From an uncultured Solobacterium sp. (GTDB taxonomy: Bacteria > Bacillota_I > Bacilli_A > Erysipelotrichales > Erysipelotrichaceae): 64,000 nucleotides of DNA. The DNA is taken from assembly GCA_938039295.1 (NCBI GenBank), contig CALHUY010000053.1, positions 6,831 to 70,830 of the forward strand. Direction: 5' to 3'. The position numbers and the translations under genes were made by a program. The stretch's first letter is position 1, and each line of letters starts with the position of its first letter. The notes under the pieces were generated by a model. The model made no database searches. It saw only the letters and a program-made list of their open reading frames with translations, and was not told where the DNA came from. This document shows, piece after piece, positions 34,376 through 43,810 of this stretch.

Positions 34376-36490
34376 ATGTCAATATTTAATGCGTATTTAG
34401 ATGATTTTGGGAAAATTACTGTAACGATTGATCGTAGCTTTTATCATGGTGAATCAAGTCGATTCCAATTGACGGCAATAGGTGGTTATGTAGAGGAACT
34501 ATCAATTGAAGGTGTAGAGACACATGATAATTTTGTCCTATATCGTCTAAAGGGTTTATATGAACCTAACTTCCGTATGGATTATCAGGTTCGTGAAAGT
34601 CATGGTAGATATACGCCATTGATTGCACGTTTGATTGTAAAGCGCGAACGCTTTAATGCCTTGTATGGGTATGAGAAAGATGACTTAGGGTCACACTATA
34701 CTCCTGAATATACATGGTTTAAGGTATGGGCACCAACTGCGGTAAATGTATCACTATCCTTAGATGTTAGTGGTGTTCAGATACTAAAGGCAATGGAACC
34801 TAGTGAAATGGGTACTTGGTATGTAAAAGTTCCAGGTGACTTTAAACATGCGACATATACATATTTAGTAGAACGTAATGGTAAAGTGGTGAAATCCTTA
34901 GACCCATATGCATATAGTTGTAATGGAAATGCAAAGGCAAGTGCAGTTATTGATTTATCTGAATTAGATAAGATTAAAGATTATCCTTTTGAAGATACAA
35001 TCGCACCTACAGAAGCAATCATCTATGAATGCAGTGTTCGTGATATGACAATGCATCCATTTACTGGTACTACAACACACGGAAAGTTCAAATCATTATG
35101 TGAGGATGGAACGGAATATAGAGGTCTTCCTACGGGATTAAACTATATTAAATCCTTAGGTGTAACGCATGTTCAGTTTATGCCATTAACAGACTTTAGT
35201 ACGGTTGATGATTTTAAGCCTGAACTCAACTACAACTGGGGTTACGACCCTCGTCAATATCTATCGTTAAAGGGTAGTTTTAGTTCTGATCCAGATCACC
35301 CATATGTACGCATGAAAGAGTTTAAAGAACTGGTAGCATGTCTTCACCGCAATCAGTTGCGTGTAACATTAGATGTTGTCTTTAATCATGTCTATGATGT
35401 TGCGGAAAGTGCGTTTGACTGTTTAGTACCATATTACTACTTCCGTTATAACGAAGAGGGTTATATGTCTAATGGTTCATACTGTGGAAATGACTTTGCT
35501 TCAGAAATGCCAATGGCTTCTAGATATCTTGTGTATGTCATTCGTAACTTAATGCAAATTTATGGTATTGATGGCTTCCGTTTTGACTTAATGGGAATCA
35601 TTGATGTTGCTACGATGAATAAGATTCGTAATGAAGCAATTCACAATAACCCAAGTGCACTAATTTATGGTGAAGGTTGGGACATGCCGACGATGTTACA
35701 AGCATCACAAAAGGCAAATATTCATAACCAAGGGGCAATGCCTCACATTGGTCACTTCAATGACTATTTCCGTGATGTAATTAAGGGTAAGACAAGTGAA
35801 AGTGAAAAGTATGAGCGTGGTTATGCGACTGGTAAGTGGGAAAACGCATTTGCTAGCTTAGCAGCTTTAACCGCAAATGTTCTTGATACACCGCATTATA
35901 AGATATTCTTCTCACCAGATCAGTCCATCAACGGATTTGAAACACACGACAATAGTACGGTGTGGGATAAGATGCATGCATGTTGTAATAACGAAGATAG
36001 AGCTACTCGTATTCGTCGTCAGAAGATGATGATTGCGATTACGATGGTTTCACAAGGTATACCGTTTGTACATGCTGGTTTCGAATTCTGTGCTACAAAG
36101 AAGGATAATCATAATTCTTATAACGCTCCAGATGAAATTAATCGTATGGACTGGGAAAGAATGGAATATTATCAAGAAGTTGTGAAGTATTTCCGTAAAG
36201 CAACAGCACTTCGCAGGTCAGTAAGTGAATTCTGTCTGAAAACTGCGTTAGAAATTAATGAAAAAGTAAAGGTTTGGGTTGCGGATGACCAGACTGTATT
36301 CTATGATATTGCAGGTTCGAAGGGTAAAGCTGAAACGATTCGTGTCATTATTAATCCATCAACTGGTGATCGATTCTATAGTTTTGATGAGAAGTGGCAG
36401 ATCATTTTTGATGGAAATGGTAATAGTCAACCAGGTAAATCAAATCATGTTTGTGTTCCAGCATTAAGCCTAATCGTATGCAAGAGGTAA
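34376..36490 (+). CDS. pulA: Type I pullulanase (debranching enzyme)
   Basis: This GH13 enzyme hydrolyses alpha-1,6 branch points of glycogen or pullulan. The 704-residue protein has no signal peptide, so it acts in the cytoplasm on stored glycogen or imported oligosaccharides. It carries N-terminal E-set domains (TWFKVWAPTAVNVSLSL marks the CBM48), the type I signature YNWGYDP (about 285-291), DVVFNHVYD, the nucleophile region DGFRFDLMG (about 398-406) and GEGWDM (about 431-436). It starts 2 bp after glgB with AGAGG upstream, and secA begins 3 bp after its stop. Confidence 0.95.
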   Translation: MSIFNAYLDDFGKITVTIDRSFYHGESSRFQLTAIGGYVEELSIEGVETHDNFVLYRLKGLYEPNFRMDYQVRESHGRYTPLIARLIVKRERFNALYGYEKDDLGSHYTPEYTWFKVWAPTAVNVSLSLDVSGVQILKAMEPSEMGTWYVKVPGDFKHATYTYLVERNGKVVKSLDPYAYSCNGNAKASAVIDLSELDKIKDYPFEDTIAPTEAIIYECSVRDMTMHPFTGTTTHGKFKSLCEDGTEYRGLPTGLNYIKSLGVTHVQFMPLTDFSTVDDFKPELNYNWGYDPRQYLSLKGSFSSDPDHPYVRMKEFKELVACLHRNQLRVTLDVVFNHVYDVAESAFDCLVPYYYFRYNEEGYMSNGSYCGNDFASEMPMASRYLVYVIRNLMQIYGIDGFRFDLMGIIDVATMNKIRNEAIHNNPSALIYGEGWDMPTMLQASQKANIHNQGAMPHIGHFNDYFRDVIKGKTSESEKYERGYATGKWENAFASLAALTANVLDTPHYKIFFSPDQSINGFETHDNSTVWDKMHACCNNEDRATRIRRQKMMIAITMVSQGIPFVHAGFEFCATKKDNHNSYNAPDEINRMDWERMEYYQEVVKYFRKATALRRSVSEFCLKTALEINEKVKVWVADDQTVFYDIAGSKGKAETIRVIINPSTGDRFYSFDEKWQIIFDGNGNSQPGKSNHVCVPALSLIVCKR

Positions 36491-36493
36491 AAT

Positions 36494-38818
36494 ATGGGAT
36501 TATTTGGAAATCTATTCGATAGTGAAAAAAGACATTTTCATCAAGCTGAAGTACTCGCAGATAAAGTTTTAAAATTAGAAGAAACATATGCGCAGAAAAC
36601 AGATGACGAGTTACGTGAAGTAACAAAACAACTACAAGAAAAAATACAGGCAGGGACATCTTTAAAAGATGTACTGCCTGATGCTTTTGCGAATGCTCGT
36701 GAAGCAGCAAAACGTGTATTAAATGAATTTCCGTATCGTGTTCAGGTATTAGGTGGTGTCCTACTACATGAAGGTGATATTGCGGAAATGAAGACTGGTG
36801 AAGGTAAGACATTAACAGCTGTTATGCCAATCTATTTACATGCATTAGCAGGTAAGGGTGCACATGTTGTTACAGTCAATGAATATCTAGCAAAGCGTGA
36901 TGCGGAGTGGATGGGTCGTGTATATACCTTCCTTGGCCTGACGGTTGGATGCAACTTACACTCTCTTTCTGAAAGTGAGAAGAGGCAGGCATATGCTTGT
37001 GATATTACGTATACAACAAACTCAGAACTTGGATTTGATTATCTAAGAGATAATATGGTAATGCGTAAGGAACAGCGTGTGTTACGCGGTTTACATTATG
37101 CTGTATTGGATGAAGTTGACTCTATCTTAATCGATGAGGCTAGAACACCACTAATTATCAGTGGTCCAGGACCAGTTTTAGATCAACAATATATTCAAGC
37201 GGACCGCTTTGCGAAGAGTTGTAAAAGAGATGTTGATTTTGAAATTGATAGAGAAGATCGTACAGTTGTATTAACAGAGGCTGGTTTAAAGAAGGCTGAC
37301 CGTGCCTTCGGCATTGAAAATATCTATAACGGTGAACATGCAAGCATAGTACACTATATTCAAAATGCAATGCGTGCAAACTATCTTATGACAAGAGATG
37401 TTGAATATGTCGTTGGAGATGATGAAATTATTCTTGTTGACCAGTTTACTGGTAGAAAAATGGCTGGACGTGAATTTAGTGATGGATTACATCAAGCAAT
37501 TCAGGCCAAAGAAAATGTTGGTATCAAGCAAGAGACAATTACGCTTGCGACGATTACATATCAGAATTTCTTCCGCTTATATGACCTGTTAAGCGGTATG
37601 ACAGGTACTGCAAAGACAGAAGAAAATGAATTCTTAAATACTTATAACATGCGTGTATATGAAGTACCTACAAATAGACCAGTAGCGCGTATTGACGAAC
37701 CAGATTTGGTATTTAAAAATAGACATGAAAAATATGAAGCTATTGTTGCACATACAAAAGAATTGTATGAAAAGGGACAACCAGTATTAATTGGTACTTT
37801 GTCTATCGGTATTAATGAAGCACTCAGCGAAATGTTAAAGAAACAAAATATTCCTCATCATGTCTTAAATGCAAAAAATGATGAGAATGAAGCAGAGATT
37901 ATCGCAAAGGCAGGTCAAAAGTTTGCGGTAACAGTTGCGACAAATATGGCTGGTCGAGGCACGGATATTAAATTAGGTGATGGTGTCAAAGAACTAGGTG
38001 GTCTTGCGGTACTTGGTAGTGAGCGACATGAAGCAAAACGTATTGACAATCAGCTACGTGGACGTTCTGGTCGTCAAGGTGACCCTGGATTTTCAAGATT
38101 CTACTGTTCGATGGATGATGATTTGATTGTGGAATATCATACAGACGAAAGTGAAGGTTTGATTGAGCGCTTTGAACATGATAAAGAAAATATCAATAAG
38201 ATGAGAGCACTGATTGATCGTACACAAGAACGTGCCGAAGGTTTACACTTTGATACACGTAAGAATACATTAGAGTATGACGATGTATTGATGACACAAC
38301 GCCATCTAATCTATGATCAAAGAGACAAGGTTCTCGATCTTGAAGATATGGAACCGCTTGTTCGTGAGCTCATCAAAGAGAATGTATCTTCTGCGATTGA
38401 AGAATATCATCAGATTCCTAATAAGAATGATGCAAAGCAAAAACTTGCAGAGTACCTAAATGGTATGGGAATTGATGGTATGCAGTATGCTGAAGCAATC
38501 CATAGAGAATCACAAGAAGAGATTACAGATGCAATTATGGATGTATACCACACAAAGACTGCAGAGCTTCCACAAGAAGAACTACAGAGTATGGTGAAGT
38601 TTATATTCTTGCAGATTCTTGATCGTGAGTGGATTCATCATGTGGATGTTATGGAACATTTAAAAACGAGCGTTCGCTTACGTAGTTATGCAAATGTTAA
38701 ACCGATTGATGCGTATCGTGAAGAGGGATTCAATCGATTTAATGCAATGATGCAGAATATCTCAGAACAGACAGTTTCTACATTATTACATATCCAAACA
38801 AATGTAGTATCGGAATAG
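36494..38818 (+). CDS. secA: Protein translocase ATPase SecA
   Basis: SecA drives preproteins through SecYEG. The 774-residue protein has the family start LFGNLFDSEKR, Walker A GEGKT (102-106), VLDEVDSILIDEARTP, NMAGRGTDIKLG and QLRGRSGRQGDPG. It ends soon after the helical scaffold (DREWIHHVDVMEHLKTSVRL), without the flexible linker and cysteine-rich zinc tail found in most SecA proteins, which explains its being 60-70 residues short. Many Firmicute SecA proteins lack that tail. Its position, 3 bp after pulA and with no promoter visible in between, makes it the last gene of a glycogen operon, which is unusual for an essential export gene. Confidence 0.96.
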   Translation: MGLFGNLFDSEKRHFHQAEVLADKVLKLEETYAQKTDDELREVTKQLQEKIQAGTSLKDVLPDAFANAREAAKRVLNEFPYRVQVLGGVLLHEGDIAEMKTGEGKTLTAVMPIYLHALAGKGAHVVTVNEYLAKRDAEWMGRVYTFLGLTVGCNLHSLSESEKRQAYACDITYTTNSELGFDYLRDNMVMRKEQRVLRGLHYAVLDEVDSILIDEARTPLIISGPGPVLDQQYIQADRFAKSCKRDVDFEIDREDRTVVLTEAGLKKADRAFGIENIYNGEHASIVHYIQNAMRANYLMTRDVEYVVGDDEIILVDQFTGRKMAGREFSDGLHQAIQAKENVGIKQETITLATITYQNFFRLYDLLSGMTGTAKTEENEFLNTYNMRVYEVPTNRPVARIDEPDLVFKNRHEKYEAIVAHTKELYEKGQPVLIGTLSIGINEALSEMLKKQNIPHHVLNAKNDENEAEIIAKAGQKFAVTVATNMAGRGTDIKLGDGVKELGGLAVLGSERHEAKRIDNQLRGRSGRQGDPGFSRFYCSMDDDLIVEYHTDESEGLIERFEHDKENINKMRALIDRTQERAEGLHFDTRKNTLEYDDVLMTQRHLIYDQRDKVLDLEDMEPLVRELIKENVSSAIEEYHQIPNKNDAKQKLAEYLNGMGIDGMQYAEAIHRESQEEITDAIMDVYHTKTAELPQEELQSMVKFIFLQILDREWIHHVDVMEHLKTSVRLRSYANVKPIDAYREEGFNRFNAMMQNISEQTVSTLLHIQTNVVSE

Positions 38819-38831
38819 AATATGTAAAAAT

Positions 38832-38869
38832 AAAGGCAGAATACTTATTGGGGAGTATCCTGTCTTTTT
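38832..38869 (+). terminator. Terminator after secA
   Basis: A 14-bp stem with one mismatch and one wobble (38832-38845 with 38854-38867), an 8-base loop and a T tract. Confidence 0.7.
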
Positions 38870-38873
38870 GATT

Positions 38874-38902
38874 TTTACAAAAATAATCATAAATTTTATA
38901 GA
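38874..38902 (+). promoter_or_regulatory. Promoter of the second surface protein
   Basis: TTTACA at 38874-38879, 17-bp spacer, TATAGA at 38897-38902, about 50 bp before the start codon. Other AT-rich -10-like sequences nearby make this choice uncertain. Confidence 0.4.
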
Positions 38903-38952
38903 TAAATGAATTATAATAATATAGATATATAAACATTATTTGGAGGGGAATT

Positions 38953-41406
38953 ATGGTCAAGAAGATATGGAAGTATTTACAAGTCACATTGTTAACAATT
39001 TTACTATCCATTTCATCACTTTCAGTGCTACCTGTAGCGGCTCTAGATGAAGTAAAGGATGACACAGACTTATCAAAACTTGAGCTATATCAATTTACAC
39101 TTACACAAGAAAACATGGAGATTGTTTCGCAATCAGCTTCTGTTGTGAAAGATATCGTTGATCCAAATGGATCATGGAAACAGGCAACAGTATTTTCATT
39201 GAAGGTTGATAAAAATAATACTGCAGAAACATTCGATGCACCACTTAAATTGAAATTCTCCAATGCAGGTACTTTGTATGGGAAGAATGTAGATGTTTTT
39301 GTGACTGTCAATAAAGTAAATACAACTCTCCTTGCGAGAAATAGTGAGTACAACGATCCAAATAAGACAGTTCTCCCATTTTTAACAGTTGATGAAAATT
39401 GGGGCACAAAGTCTATTCAGATTATGGATTACATCTATCCAACACATCCAAATATTACGCATAATTTGGAAGGTGCATATGCATTTGATGCGGATGTAAC
39501 TACAGAATTTAAATATCAGGACGGTACTCCATGTGACATTAAGATGGTTATGTTGCCATCAGATATCGATGTCGTTAAAGGTAGTCGTAAAGAAGCATTC
39601 TCAATCTATGATATGAATAATTCTGTGGATAAGATTGTTATGAATAATGCTAACTATCTTACACGTACAACCAATGGAGATAAAACAACTTGGGAACCAT
39701 CAGATGGTAGAGGAACAAGTGGAGATGCTGAGTACAACGCATCTGGATTTGCAGTACGTTCAACAGACAACAAGATGCATTTTGAATATACAACAACAGC
39801 AACTTGTGGTGGACTATTTGGCTTCTTTGCGGAAGCAAAAGCTCCAGAACCAACAAAGCAAGTAGATAAAGCAGAAGTTCCTGCTAAAATTGGGGAAGAA
39901 CTCATATATACAACAGAATATACAATCCCTACTGCAGGTAAAAATATCATTGGTTCTTTCAGTAAAATGAGCATGACCGATGAATTTGATGAAAGATTAG
40001 ATTTCCAGAGCGCTACTGTAAAACTTGCTGGACAGACTTTGACAGAAAATGATGATTATACTGTTGAAAAGAATGGGCAGAAAGTAACAGTTCATATTGA
40101 TAAAAAGCACTTAGGAAAAGCGAATAGTGGTAAGAAGTTCGAGATTATCTTTACCGTAAAGACAAATGAAAAGATTCTAGATAACGGAACTGTAATTAAA
40201 AACAAAGTAACGCAAACAGTTGATAATGTAATTACTCCTTCTAACGAGGTGGAAACTAAGGTTCTCTACAACAAGACACATGAATATATTAGTGGCACCC
40301 CTGGAAAAGAACTACCAACTGAAGTGAAGGTTTTATTACCAGATGATGTTCATAATATTCCTAATGGCACTACTGTAACTCCAGATACTCCAAAAGGAAA
40401 TGTTACAAAAGTGAGTGTACCTGAAGGAAACTGGGTATTTAGAGGATATGATAAGCAACAAGAAGTAATCAATAATAAGGATGCACACTTTATTGGTGTA
40501 TGGGTGATTGAATCATATGAATCACCAGTTAAAGATGTAGCGTTCGCTGCAGATCCAACAACAAGTATTGATAATAAACCTGTTAAACCAGGTGATGAAT
40601 TAGAATATTCCATCAAATTTAAGAATACGACGACATCACAACGTGATGTGACAATGACGGATATTATTCCTGAAAATACAACATATGTGGAAGGCTCTGC
40701 ATCTCCAACAGGTACATATGATGCGATAACAAGAACATTAACATTAGAAAAAACAGGTTTAGCAGCAGATGCGGAAGTGGTTTTCCGCTTCAAGGTTAAA
40801 GTAAATGAAGACGCAAATAGTGTTGTGATTGAAAATACAGCAACTGTTAAGTCTGGAGATAATACATTTACAACGAATACAACAAAGAATCCTACTCCAA
40901 CACCTCCATTAAAAGATGTTCATGAGGAAGGTAAGCTAGATACAAGTATCAATAATCGTCCCGTATCTGCCGGTCAGATTCTAACCTATACAATCTCATA
41001 CAGAAATACAACAGGTGAAAAGCGTACGGTGATTGTGAGTGATACAATTCCTGCTCATACACAATATGTTGATGGAACGGCAAACGAAGCAGGTATATAT
41101 AATCCGACAACAAAGACGTTGCAGTGGCAAAAGGTTGATTTAGAAGCAGGTGATGTTGTAACATTCCGGTTCAATGTGAAGGTTGATGCTGATGTTGATG
41201 GAGAAGTCATTGAAAACCATGCAGATGTAAATGACGGTTTTAATCAATATGTAACTAATACAACAAAGAATCCAACACCAAAGAAAGTTACACCTAAGAC
41301 ATCAGATACTATGAATGTATGGTTATATGCATGTGTATTATTATCAACATTTGTGGTAGGAATGATTATTCTTCAAAAAAGATTTTTAATGCACTTTAAA
41401 AAATAG
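38953..41406 (+). CDS. Sortase-anchored surface protein with SHIRT and DUF11 repeats (817 aa)
   Basis: A wall-attached surface protein. Residues 1-31 are a signal peptide (hydrophobic LLTILLSISSLSVLPVAA). Residues about 35-300 are an unassigned N-terminal domain. A pilin-like or isopeptide-type domain follows (about 303-436, PAKIGEELIYTTEYTIP). Next is a SHIRT-like rod domain (about 437-523, THEYISGTPGKELPTEV and PEGNWVFRGYD), then two related DUF11 domains (about 524-650 and 651-780), each with an opening S-I-N/D-N-x-P-V, a D-T/I-I-P motif and a closing TTKNPTP. The tail PKTSDT (781-786), hydrophobic span and KRFLMHFKK end form a sorting signal with the same non-LPxTG motif as the adhesin at 11477. 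A GGAGGGG site precedes the ATG. Confidence 0.85.
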   Translation: MVKKIWKYLQVTLLTILLSISSLSVLPVAALDEVKDDTDLSKLELYQFTLTQENMEIVSQSASVVKDIVDPNGSWKQATVFSLKVDKNNTAETFDAPLKLKFSNAGTLYGKNVDVFVTVNKVNTTLLARNSEYNDPNKTVLPFLTVDENWGTKSIQIMDYIYPTHPNITHNLEGAYAFDADVTTEFKYQDGTPCDIKMVMLPSDIDVVKGSRKEAFSIYDMNNSVDKIVMNNANYLTRTTNGDKTTWEPSDGRGTSGDAEYNASGFAVRSTDNKMHFEYTTTATCGGLFGFFAEAKAPEPTKQVDKAEVPAKIGEELIYTTEYTIPTAGKNIIGSFSKMSMTDEFDERLDFQSATVKLAGQTLTENDDYTVEKNGQKVTVHIDKKHLGKANSGKKFEIIFTVKTNEKILDNGTVIKNKVTQTVDNVITPSNEVETKVLYNKTHEYISGTPGKELPTEVKVLLPDDVHNIPNGTTVTPDTPKGNVTKVSVPEGNWVFRGYDKQQEVINNKDAHFIGVWVIESYESPVKDVAFAADPTTSIDNKPVKPGDELEYSIKFKNTTTSQRDVTMTDIIPENTTYVEGSASPTGTYDAITRTLTLEKTGLAADAEVVFRFKVKVNEDANSVVIENTATVKSGDNTFTTNTTKNPTPTPPLKDVHEEGKLDTSINNRPVSAGQILTYTISYRNTTGEKRTVIVSDTIPAHTQYVDGTANEAGIYNPTTKTLQWQKVDLEAGDVVTFRFNVKVDADVDGEVIENHADVNDGFNQYVTNTTKNPTPKKVTPKTSDTMNVWLYACVLLSTFVVGMIILQKRFLMHFKK

Positions 41407-41423
41407 TGAAAAATGATAAAAAC

Positions 41424-41467
41424 AAAGGATATCTAGACTATTGAAGAGATAGTTTAGGTATCTTTTT
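41424..41467 (+). terminator. Terminator after the second surface protein
   Basis: A long imperfect stem (41424-41441 with 41449-41466, several G-T pairs, one mismatch), a 7-base loop and a short T run. Confidence 0.65.
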
Positions 41468-41753
41468 ATGTTTTAACATGATGTATTGAAACATGCATAT
41501 ATGTGAATTCACATTGGTTTTCACATTTATGATTAATTTTAGCAATATCATTATTTTTCATGCTTTAAATGTAAAGAGTTGTATTTGGTGTATGTATGAT
41601 ACATAAAAATGATATGTTTTTCAGAAATAAACATATATTGAAAATGAAAAAAATTATAAGTGTGAATAAAAACGAGAAATAATTGATTAAAGGGGGTATT
41701 CATTTGTGAAAAAATGGTCTATCATATAATCAATACATGGAGGGAAAATTATA
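41468..41753 (+). promoter_or_regulatory. Regulatory region of the flavoprotein gene, with palindrome
   Basis: About 290 bases without a gene. A perfect 14-bp palindrome ATGTGAATTCACAT lies at 41501-41514, followed by another TTCACA half-site at 41520-41525. TGTGA/TCACA arms occur in operators of the CRP/FNR and Rex families, but the spacing here is shorter than either consensus. Close to the gene, TTTGTG and TATAAT separated by 16 bp (TATAAT just before the TGGAGGG binding site) form a possible promoter. No reading frame is credible. Confidence 0.45.
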
Positions 41754-43739
41754 ATGAAAAAGTTGAGTATCTCTTTAGTTGCTCTTGTTTTAGCCGGATC
41801 ATTAGTAGGCTGTAATAAGACAACTGAAACAACAACTTCTACAAAGATGAAGGCCGGTACATATACAGCTTCAGCTGCTGGTATGAACGACAATGTTACA
41901 GTAGAAGTAGAAGTAACTGAAACAGAAATCAAGTCAGTTAAGGTTACTTCACATGCTGAAACACCAGGTATTGGTGGAGAACTTGTTGACAAGGATGGAA
42001 AGGTTGTTACAACTGGGGGCGTAGCACCTGTTCAATTGATTCCTGAAGAAATCGTTAAGCATCAAAGTTTATCTGTTGATAACGTAACTGGTGCAACAAT
42101 TACATCAGGAGCTATTAAGACTGCTGTTAAGGACGCTATCAAACAAGCAGGTGGCGATCCAGATGCATTTAAGAAAGAAGTATCATACGAAGACAAAAAA
42201 GACGTTGAAGCAGACGTTGTCGTTGTAGGCGGTGGCGGTGCTGGTCTTGCAAGTGCTGTTGAACTCTTACAAGGTGGTAAGAGTGTAGCAATTATTGAAA
42301 AAGCCGGTGAAGTCGGTGGTGATACATTAGTTTGTGGTGCAATTTATAATGCACCAGATCCAGCATTACAACAACATGCTGAAATGAGTGATGCAGTTAA
42401 GACTACTATTGAAAAAGCTTTAGCTGAAACACCAGTTAACGAACAACATGCAGCATTACTTGCTGAAGTTCAAGCTCAGTGGGATGCATATAAGGCTTCA
42501 GGTAGAACAGACTTATTCGACTCCAAGGAATGGTATGCATTGCAGACTTGGATCAATGGTGATAAGGTTGCTAACTTAGATTTAGTTAAGGCATTATGCT
42601 ATAACGCATTTGGTGGCTATGAATGGATTGAATCCATGGGTATGAACTTCCAGGATAAGATTTCTCAAGGTGCTGGTGCTCTATGGCAACGTACACACAC
42701 ATCTACAATGAAGATGGGTACAGGCTTTATCTCCGTATATGCAGACATGCTTGAAAAGTATGGTGATAAGGTGACATTATTAACAGAAACAACAGCTACT
42801 AAGCTTGTAGTTGACAACAACCAAGTGAAGGCTGTTAAGGCTACAGACAACCATACAGGCAAAGAAATTACAGTTACTGGTAAAGACGGTGTCGTATTAG
42901 CAACTGGTGGTTTCGGTGCTAACGCTAAGATGGTTCAAGAATACAACACAACAGGTAAGTGGCCAGATCTTTCTAAGACAGGTACAACAAACCGTTTCTC
43001 AGCATCACAGGGTGATGGTATCACAATGGCTAAGGATGCTGGTGCTTCATTAACAGATATGGAACAATTACAGCTTCTATATTTAGGTAACTTAGTTGAC
43101 GGTCAGATTTCTAAGTTCCCAGCACGTGATGTTAATGGTACAGACCAGATTATCTTCATCAATAAGGAAGGTAAGCGTTTCGTTCGTGAAGACGGTCGTC
43201 GTGACCAGATTTGCGGTGGCGTTCTAAATCAAACAGATAAGATGTTCTATATCCTCGAAAGTGGCGATGGTGCTGGTTATAAAGATATTAAAGATCCATC
43301 ATGGAGAAGTGGTGACGGATTTACATTTGAATATCTAGAAAAGAATGGTTTCATTGTTTACGCGGATACATTAGAAGAACTCGCTAAGAAGTTAGACATG
43401 GATCCTGCAACATTACAGGCAACTGTAGATGAATTCAACAAGAGCGTTGAAAGTGGAAACGATGAATTCGGAAGAACTCTATACTCCACAAAACTTGAAA
43501 AGGGACCATGGGTTGCAACTCCTCGTCAGGCTTGCGTTCACCATACAATGGGTGGTGTAACAATTGACCCAGAAGCACGCGTACTCAATGAAAAGGGCGA
43601 AGTAATCAAGGGCTTATACGCTGCTGGTGAAGTAGTTGGTGGTATCCACGGTGCTAACCGTTTAGGTGGTAACGCTGTAGTAGATACAGTAGTATTCGGT
43701 AAGTTATCTGCTGATACATTACTAGCTGATACAAAATAG
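41754..43739 (+). CDS. Extracellular flavinylated fumarate-reductase-like lipoprotein
   Basis: A 661-residue surface flavoenzyme that probably passes electrons to an external acceptor such as fumarate, urocanate or another unsaturated acid. Residues 1-20 are a lipoprotein signal (LAGSLVGC, Cys20). An FMN-binding domain follows (about 35-135), with NVTGATITSGA, in which Thr115 fits the ApbE flavinylation site. The FAD domain starts at DVVVVGGGGAGLASAVELL (about 155-173) and ends with GLYAAGEVVGGIHGANRLGG. There is no heme-binding CxxCH, so electrons must arrive through the FMN. The substrate cannot be told from the sequence. It is monocistronic, has a strong Shine-Dalgarno site and its codons are strikingly uniform, suggesting high expression. 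Confidence 0.88.
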   Translation: MKKLSISLVALVLAGSLVGCNKTTETTTSTKMKAGTYTASAAGMNDNVTVEVEVTETEIKSVKVTSHAETPGIGGELVDKDGKVVTTGGVAPVQLIPEEIVKHQSLSVDNVTGATITSGAIKTAVKDAIKQAGGDPDAFKKEVSYEDKKDVEADVVVVGGGGAGLASAVELLQGGKSVAIIEKAGEVGGDTLVCGAIYNAPDPALQQHAEMSDAVKTTIEKALAETPVNEQHAALLAEVQAQWDAYKASGRTDLFDSKEWYALQTWINGDKVANLDLVKALCYNAFGGYEWIESMGMNFQDKISQGAGALWQRTHTSTMKMGTGFISVYADMLEKYGDKVTLLTETTATKLVVDNNQVKAVKATDNHTGKEITVTGKDGVVLATGGFGANAKMVQEYNTTGKWPDLSKTGTTNRFSASQGDGITMAKDAGASLTDMEQLQLLYLGNLVDGQISKFPARDVNGTDQIIFINKEGKRFVREDGRRDQICGGVLNQTDKMFYILESGDGAGYKDIKDPSWRSGDGFTFEYLEKNGFIVYADTLEELAKKLDMDPATLQATVDEFNKSVESGNDEFGRTLYSTKLEKGPWVATPRQACVHHTMGGVTIDPEARVLNEKGEVIKGLYAAGEVVGGIHGANRLGGNAVVDTVVFGKLSADTLLADTK

Positions 43740-43762
43740 TAAGTAATTAGAATCAATAAGTT

Positions 43763-43790
43763 AAGGTCTGAGTTTGCTCAGACCTTTCTT
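43763..43790 (+). terminator. Terminator after the flavoprotein gene
   Basis: A perfect 10-bp stem, 43763-43772 with 43777-43786, loop TTTG, then a T-rich tract. Confidence 0.85.
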
Positions 43791-43810
43791 GTAAATAAGG
43801 AGAAATGAAT

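Noticed and set aside
40350..40793. A 147-codon minus-strand frame within the second surface protein
   Set aside because: Its composition mirrors the plus-strand repeat region and it has no start signals.
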